Assembly: GCA_021818425.1 (NCBI GenBank)
Contig: JAKAEC010000016.1
Coordinates: 1-36,526, forward strand
Direction of reading: 5' to 3'
Length of the DNA stretch: 36,526 nucleotides
Origin: Pseudomonadota bacterium
GTDB lineage: Bacteria; Pseudomonadota; Alphaproteobacteria; Acetobacterales; Acetobacteraceae
In this document: positions 33,114 through 36,526 of the stretch, piece after piece
How the letters are laid out: every line of letters starts with the position of its first letter
How positions within the stretch are numbered: the first letter of the stretch is position 1
The notes under the pieces: model-generated
What the model was told of the DNA's origin: nothing
Database searches by the model: none
What the model saw: the letters and a program-made list of their open reading frames with translations, nothing else
Translations under genes and position numbers: made by a program

Positions 33114-33461
33114 TTAAGCGGCGGCTTCGGCCTTGGCCTTGGCGGCGGCGCGCTCTTGGGCTTTCTTCTTCGGTTGCGCTTGCTTCGGCTGCTCCGTGCG
33201 CACCGCGGTCTTGATTAGCTCTGCCTTCGCCAGGAAGCGGGCCACGCGGTCGGTCGCCTGGGCGCCGTTGCTCAGCCAGTATTGCAGGCGCTCGGTCTTC
33301 AGCAGCACGCGCTCGGCATGCTCCGCTGGCAGCATCGGATTATATGTGCCCACACGCTCGATGAACTTACCGTCGCGCGGCGCGTTCGCGTCGGCGATTA
33401 CGATATGGTAAAATGGGCGTTTCTTGGCACCAGCTCGAGAAAGGCGAATTTTAACAGACAT
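33114..33461 (-). CDS. rpsP: 30S ribosomal protein S16
   Basis: The 115-residue product begins [44 protein letters not shown], the unmistakable S16 N-terminus, then [28 protein letters not shown] Lys/Ala-rich C-terminal tail of about 35 residues ([20 protein letters not shown]) extends beyond the E. coli length of 82, as in many alphaproteobacteria. AAGGAG stands in the right place before the ATG. It follows ffh by 27 bases. Confidence 0.99.
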   Translation of the reverse strand: MSVKIRLSRAGAKKRPFYHIVIADANAPRDGKFIERVGTYNPMLPAEHAERVLLKTERLQYWLSNGAQATDRVARFLAKAELIKTAVRTEQPKQAQPKKKAQERAAAKAKAEAAA

Positions 33462-33488
33462 AGTGACTCCTTGGTTTAATCTTGACTC

Positions 33489-34862
33489 TTAAAAAGGCTT
33501 GCGGCCGCCTTTTGGGCCGCCCATGGCGGCCTGCATCTGGCGCATGATCGCCTCCGCCCCGCCCATTTTGTTCATGCGCTTCATCATTGTGGCCATATCA
33601 TCGAACTGCTTCAGTAGCTTGTTCACCTCCTGCACCGATGTGCCGGAGCCAGCCGCCACGCGTTTCTTGCGGCTGGCCTTCATAATATCCGGGGCCTTCC
33701 GTTCCGTCGGCGTCATTGAATTGATTATGGCAATATGAGTTTTGAACACGGTCTGGTCGATATTGGCGTTCTCGATCTGCTGCTTGATTTTGCCTATGCC
33801 GGGTAGCAAGCCGAGGATGCCAGACAGCGAGCCCATCTTAGAAATCTGCTTAAGCTGGGCAGCATAATCGTCCAGATCGAACTTGCCCTTTGCCATCTTT
33901 TTGGCAAGTTTTTCCGCCTCAGCCTTGTCGATCGTTTCGGCTGCCTTCTCCACCAGCCCGACGATATCGCCCATGCCCAGGATGCGCCCGGCAATACGTT
34001 CCGGGTTGAATTCATCCAGCGCATCCAGTTTCTCGCCTTGGCCAATGAGTTTGATCGGCGCTCCGGTGACCGAGCGCATGGAAAGTGCGGCACCACCCCG
34101 CGCGTCGCCATCTAACCGGGTAAGCACAATGCCTGTAATCTGCACGGCCTCATTAAAGGCGGTGGCGGTGGTTACGGCGTCCTGGCCGGTCATCGCGTCC
34201 ACTACCAGCAGTGTTTCCACCGGGTTCACGGAGGCCCGGATCGTCTTCACCTCTTCCATCAACGCGAGGTCGATGGAGAGTCGCCCAGCAGTATCCAGAA
34301 TCACTACATCATAGGATTCACGTCGCGCCATATCCATGGCACGGTTTGCGATCTGCAGCGGCGTCTGCCCCGTGATGATCGGCAGGCTGCTCACCTCAGC
34401 GCGCTGGGCCAGCTGCTCTAGCTGCAGCTGGGCAGCTGGACGCTGTGTATCCAGGCTTGCCAGTAGCACCTTTTTGCGCTCGCGGGTACGCAGCCGCAGC
34501 GCGATCTTGCCCGAGGTCGTCGTTTTGCCAGAGCCCTGCAAACCAACCATCAGAATAGGAATGGGCGAGGGGGCATTGAGATTCAGCGGCACCGCCATGC
34601 CGCCCAACGCCTCGATCAGCGCGTCATTGACGATCTTCACCACCATCTGGCCGGGGGTGACGGAGCGCAACACTTCAGTGCCCACTGCCTGTTCCCGTAC
34701 CTTGGCTACGAAATCCTTCACCACCGGAAGTGCTACGTCAGCATCCAGCAGCGCCAGGCGGATTTCTCTCAGCGCATCGCTGACGTCAGACTCCGACAAC
34801 GCCCCGCGACGACGGAGCCTGTCGAAAATTTCTCCAAATCTGCCCGACAGATTGTCGAACAT
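33489..34862 (-). CDS. ffh: signal recognition particle GTPase Ffh
   Basis: Ffh binds signal sequences of nascent membrane proteins and, with 4.5S RNA and FtsY, delivers them to the membrane. The 457-residue product has the N domain (1-85), the G domain with GLQGSGKTTTSGK, DTQRPAAQLQLEQLAQ, DTAGRLSIDLALMEE and TRLDGDARGG, and the Met-rich M domain starting near residue 300, including SGTSVQEVNKLLKQFDDMATMMKRMNKMGG that contacts RNA and signal peptide. The SRP RNA gene was not found in the window. AAGG before the ATG serves as ribosome binding site. Confidence 0.98.
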   Translation of the reverse strand: MFDNLSGRFGEIFDRLRRRGALSESDVSDALREIRLALLDADVALPVVKDFVAKVREQAVGTEVLRSVTPGQMVVKIVNDALIEALGGMAVPLNLNAPSPIPILMVGLQGSGKTTTSGKIALRLRTRERKKVLLASLDTQRPAAQLQLEQLAQRAEVSSLPIITGQTPLQIANRAMDMARRESYDVVILDTAGRLSIDLALMEEVKTIRASVNPVETLLVVDAMTGQDAVTTATAFNEAVQITGIVLTRLDGDARGGAALSMRSVTGAPIKLIGQGEKLDALDEFNPERIAGRILGMGDIVGLVEKAAETIDKAEAEKLAKKMAKGKFDLDDYAAQLKQISKMGSLSGILGLLPGIGKIKQQIENANIDQTVFKTHIAIINSMTPTERKAPDIMKASRKKRVAAGSGTSVQEVNKLLKQFDDMATMMKRMNKMGGAEAIMRQMQAAMGGPKGGRKPF

Positions 34863-34911
34863 CAGTCAACCTTTCAAACAACGCCTCTTATGCGTACATG
34901 GCACGCAAAGC

Positions 34912-34947
34912 AAAAAGCGCCGTGGTGCGAACCCTCGCAGCACGGCG
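34912..34947 (-). terminator. intrinsic terminator after the AraC-type gene
   Basis: Bases 34918-34930 (CGCCGTGGTGCGA) pair with 34935-34947 (TCGCAGCACGGCG) with one mismatch, leaving a four-base loop. On the reverse strand the stem is followed by CTTTTTG (T-run at 34916-34912). It lies 41 bases past the stop of the leftward regulator gene and insulates ffh. Confidence 0.85.
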
Positions 34948-34988
34948 GTTATATCCTGGATGGCCAATGGCCCCCCTGAGAGCTCGAG

Positions 34989-36020
34989 TCAATAGGGGAG
35001 CGAGAAGCTCCCTCTGATCTGCTCCGGTGAGGCGCCAAACCACCGGTGGCACGCGCGGGAGAAGGGGCTCAGCTCAGCATAGCCCAAAAGTTGCGCGATG
35101 CCGGAGATGGAAAGATGCGGTTGGCGTAGATAGCTCTCGGCTAGGGTCTTGCGTACATCCTGCACCGCCTCAGCATAGGTCAGTCCCATTTCGTTCAGGC
35201 GGCGCTGCAGGGTCCAGCGCGCTAGGCCAAGCGCCTCTGCGACCTCGAGAATCGGCGGCGAACCGTCGGGCAGGCGGGAGCGTATTTCCGCCCGCACTCT
35301 CGCTTCCAGTGGCAGCCGTCCGCTGGGTAGGCGGCGACGGTAGGCTTTCGCTGCCAGTCTGGCAAAGCGCACCGCGTCCGTGCCGGGCATCCGGCGGCAG
35401 AGATCGCCCGGTCGGAACATGATGGCGTTGGTACGCTGGCCGAAGAACACAGGCGCGCTGAACACTTCCTCATGAGCGGCTCGTCCCCTGGGCTCCGGAT
35501 GCTCGAAATGCACCTCCTCGGGCCGGAAGCCCGGCCCATACGCCTCGCGCAGCAGGTTTTGGAACATGGCGATGGTGAGCTCTGCGTCCTGCCTTCGCTC
35601 GAAAATTCGCCAATCTAAAATCCTGTATTCTAGGCGCAACAGCCCGGCTTCTTCTACCAGCCTTGCTTCACTGGCCTCCTGATGCAAGGGGAATAAGTCC
35701 GTAAACTGCCGAAGTGCAGTGCCGATGCTGGGGGCCGCCAGGGCGATGTCCCCCACCAGCCCGTGACCGGAGGCCGGGAAGCCGCGCCCATAAAGTAATC
35801 CAAAATCCGTCCTGCCGGATTGCCGTGCCGCGCGCTCCATCACCTCCACATAAGAAGACAACGGGAGCCCGCCCTCGCTGTTAGCGTTCAGATTGCCGGC
35901 GTCGATCCCTGCGGGTCCAAAAATCCGGTCCGCATCCGCGCCTAGCTCCTTTAATAAGGGCAGCAACCCTGCAGTGGCGCACAACGCCACCTGAGGCTCC
36001 CGCCCCGCCACAAAAACCAT
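34989..36020 (-). CDS. AraC-family regulator with N-terminal arabinose-binding-like domain
   Basis: The 343-residue product has an N-terminal domain of the Arabinose_bd type (about 20-205, including YVEVMERAARQSGRTDFGLLYGRGF and GLVGDIALAAPSIGTALRQF), typical of OruR/ArgR-like and TtxR-like AraC regulators. The C-terminal double helix-turn-helix domain has ILEVAEALGLARWTLQRRLNEMGLTYAEAVQDVRKTLAESYLR and ISGIAQLLGYAELSPFSRACHRWFGASPEQIR. It stands alone: its own terminator lies downstream, and an IS607-type gene lies upstream. A direct repeat GATTAAG lies 55-70 bases upstream. The target genes and effector are unknown. Confidence 0.9.
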   Translation of the reverse strand: MVFVAGREPQVALCATAGLLPLLKELGADADRIFGPAGIDAGNLNANSEGGLPLSSYVEVMERAARQSGRTDFGLLYGRGFPASGHGLVGDIALAAPSIGTALRQFTDLFPLHQEASEARLVEEAGLLRLEYRILDWRIFERRQDAELTIAMFQNLLREAYGPGFRPEEVHFEHPEPRGRAAHEEVFSAPVFFGQRTNAIMFRPGDLCRRMPGTDAVRFARLAAKAYRRRLPSGRLPLEARVRAEIRSRLPDGSPPILEVAEALGLARWTLQRRLNEMGLTYAEAVQDVRKTLAESYLRQPHLSISGIAQLLGYAELSPFSRACHRWFGASPEQIRGSFSLPY

Positions 36021-36315
36021 TTTAGTGCCCCCGCCAGGTTGGTCCGTGGTCGGCGTTTTCCTCTGATGGTAAAGATTAAGCTGAGATTAAGGGGGAGGGC
36101 AAGCGAGGGGGAGGAAGGCTATTACGAAGGCTCGCAGCTGCTATCAGACTATGATGCCGCGCTTGTTTAAGAGAGGAGGCACACATTTCTCGCTGCTTAG
36201 AAGTCGTTCAAAAGTGACTGCGACGACATTAGGGCTGCGGCGAGATTACAGAACGAATGGAGGGTTGGATACAGTTATCTCATAATCTTTTTAATTCTAT
36301 GTATATATCTACATT
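36021..36315. other. 295-base intergenic region between the AraC-type gene and the IS607 recombinase
   Basis: It contains a TTAA-N7-TTAA site and direct repeat near the AraC start (36074-36090). The stretch 36100-36290 has no convincing gene; a 44-codon reading frame at 36151 lacks a ribosome binding site. The last 60 bases before the recombinase are AT-rich and probably hold the left end and promoter of the IS607-type element, which by family has no terminal inverted repeats to look for. Confidence 0.5.
36074..36090. promoter_or_regulatory. perfect CtrA-type site and direct repeat upstream of the AraC-type gene
   Basis: TTAA at 36076-36079 and TTAA at 36087-36090 with exactly seven bases between match the full CtrA consensus TTAA-N7-TTAA. 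The same bases form a direct repeat, GATTAAG at 36074-36080 and again at 36085-36091, one helical turn apart, which could also be an AraC-family half-site pair. The site is 56-70 bases before the start codon. Confidence 0.45.
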
Positions 36316-36526
36316 ATGGAGAGGTTTTTAGGTATAGGTGAAGCTGCGGAGGCTTTGGGGGTATCGATCACGACGCTCCGGCGTTGGGAGGCCGAAGGCC
36401 GACTGGTGGCGGAGCATGCGCCGGGCGGGCATCGGCGCTACAATCTTGCCAAGCTACGGCCTGAGCAATTCCGTGCCGCCAGTGATGCTGCCCGCAAGAC
36501 CATCGCCTATGCCCGCGTGTCCAGTC
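36316..36526 (+). CDS. IS607-family serine recombinase (TnpA), N-terminal part, cut by window edge
   Basis: The 70 codons visible encode a MerR-like helix-turn-helix, ERFLGIGEAAEALGVSITTL, then LRRWEAEGRLVAEHAPGGHRRYNLAKL, and then the start of the serine recombinase catalytic domain, KTIAYARVSS. The YARVSS contains the catalytic serine. This order (MerR-type HTH first, resolvase domain second) is specific for IS607 transposases. In complete elements a tnpB gene, an RNA-guided nuclease ancestor of Cas12, usually follows and often overlaps; it would lie outside the window. There is no weak or frameshifted segment in the visible part. Confidence 0.92.
   Translation, partial: MERFLGIGEAAEALGVSITTLRRWEAEGRLVAEHAPGGHRRYNLAKLRPEQFRAASDAARKTIAYARVSS

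Noticed and set aside
36151-36285. 44-codon reading frame starting MMPRLFKRGG between the AraC-type gene and the IS607 gene
   Set aside because: It has no ribosome binding site and no recognisable family, and its composition is unremarkable.
1-36526. tRNA, rRNA, SRP RNA, CRISPR arrays, prophage genes
   Set aside because: Intergenic regions were read and none showed the expected structures, repeats or conserved stretches; a covariance-model search would be needed to exclude small RNAs.

Overview
The window is chromosomal DNA from an alphaproteobacterium, most likely an acidophilic member of the Acetobacteraceae (the Acidocella/Acidiphilium side). This is inferred from gene content: GcrA, MipZ, a COQ9-type protein, a phasin, an EipB/DUF1849 protein, a short type-2 ArgC, an alphaproteobacterial chemotaxis operon, and an ffh-rpsP-rimM-trmD-rplS run joined to leuCDB. 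No rRNA, tRNA or CRISPR array was seen. Both ends lie in insertion-sequence genes: an IS1595-type transposase start at the left edge and an IS607-type serine recombinase start at the right edge.

Layout. 1-943: transposase fragment, the molybdopterin-binding protein Mop and secB, all leftward. 1011-6958: a rightward block with argC, a gamma-carbonic-anhydrase-like protein, COQ9-like protein, phasin, uvrB, a small membrane protein and a periplasmic EipB-like protein. 6915-11656: a leftward block with lpdA, pdxJ, glucokinase, a MarR regulator and a formate/nitrite-transporter family protein. 11881-18696: a rightward chemotaxis cluster, STAS protein-cheY-cheA-cheW-cheR-cheB-cheD-small protein-cheW2. 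18823-22068: leftward cobA, mipZ and a nitronate-monooxygenase-like flavoprotein. 22201-28159: rightward moeB, SH3 protein, gcrA, cold-shock protein, leucyl aminopeptidase, MarR regulator, lolA and xthA. 28216-36020: leftward araC-type regulator, ffh-rpsP-rimM-trmD-rplS and leuCDB.

The chemotaxis cluster is the most interesting part. It lacks receptor and flagellar genes, is visibly lower in G+C than its flanks, and carries two small genes beyond the core set. The first (99 aa, STAS fold) occupies the place of Sinorhizobium meliloti cheS. The eighth (135 aa) follows cheD as S. meliloti cheT does, and contains a CheZ-like DxxxQ motif. Its C-terminus (DLELF) nearly repeats that of CheD (SVELF). 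This suggests a signal-termination module without CheZ and without a second stand-alone CheY.

A second theme is alphaproteobacterial cell-cycle control. gcrA has a DnaA-box match upstream, mipZ has a GANTC (CcrM methylation) site upstream, and near-perfect or perfect CtrA-type sites lie before the che operon and the AraC gene. These sites were found by eye and are hypotheses. The remaining genes are mainly housekeeping: leucine and arginine synthesis, translation, SRP targeting, DNA repair, envelope biogenesis and cofactor synthesis.
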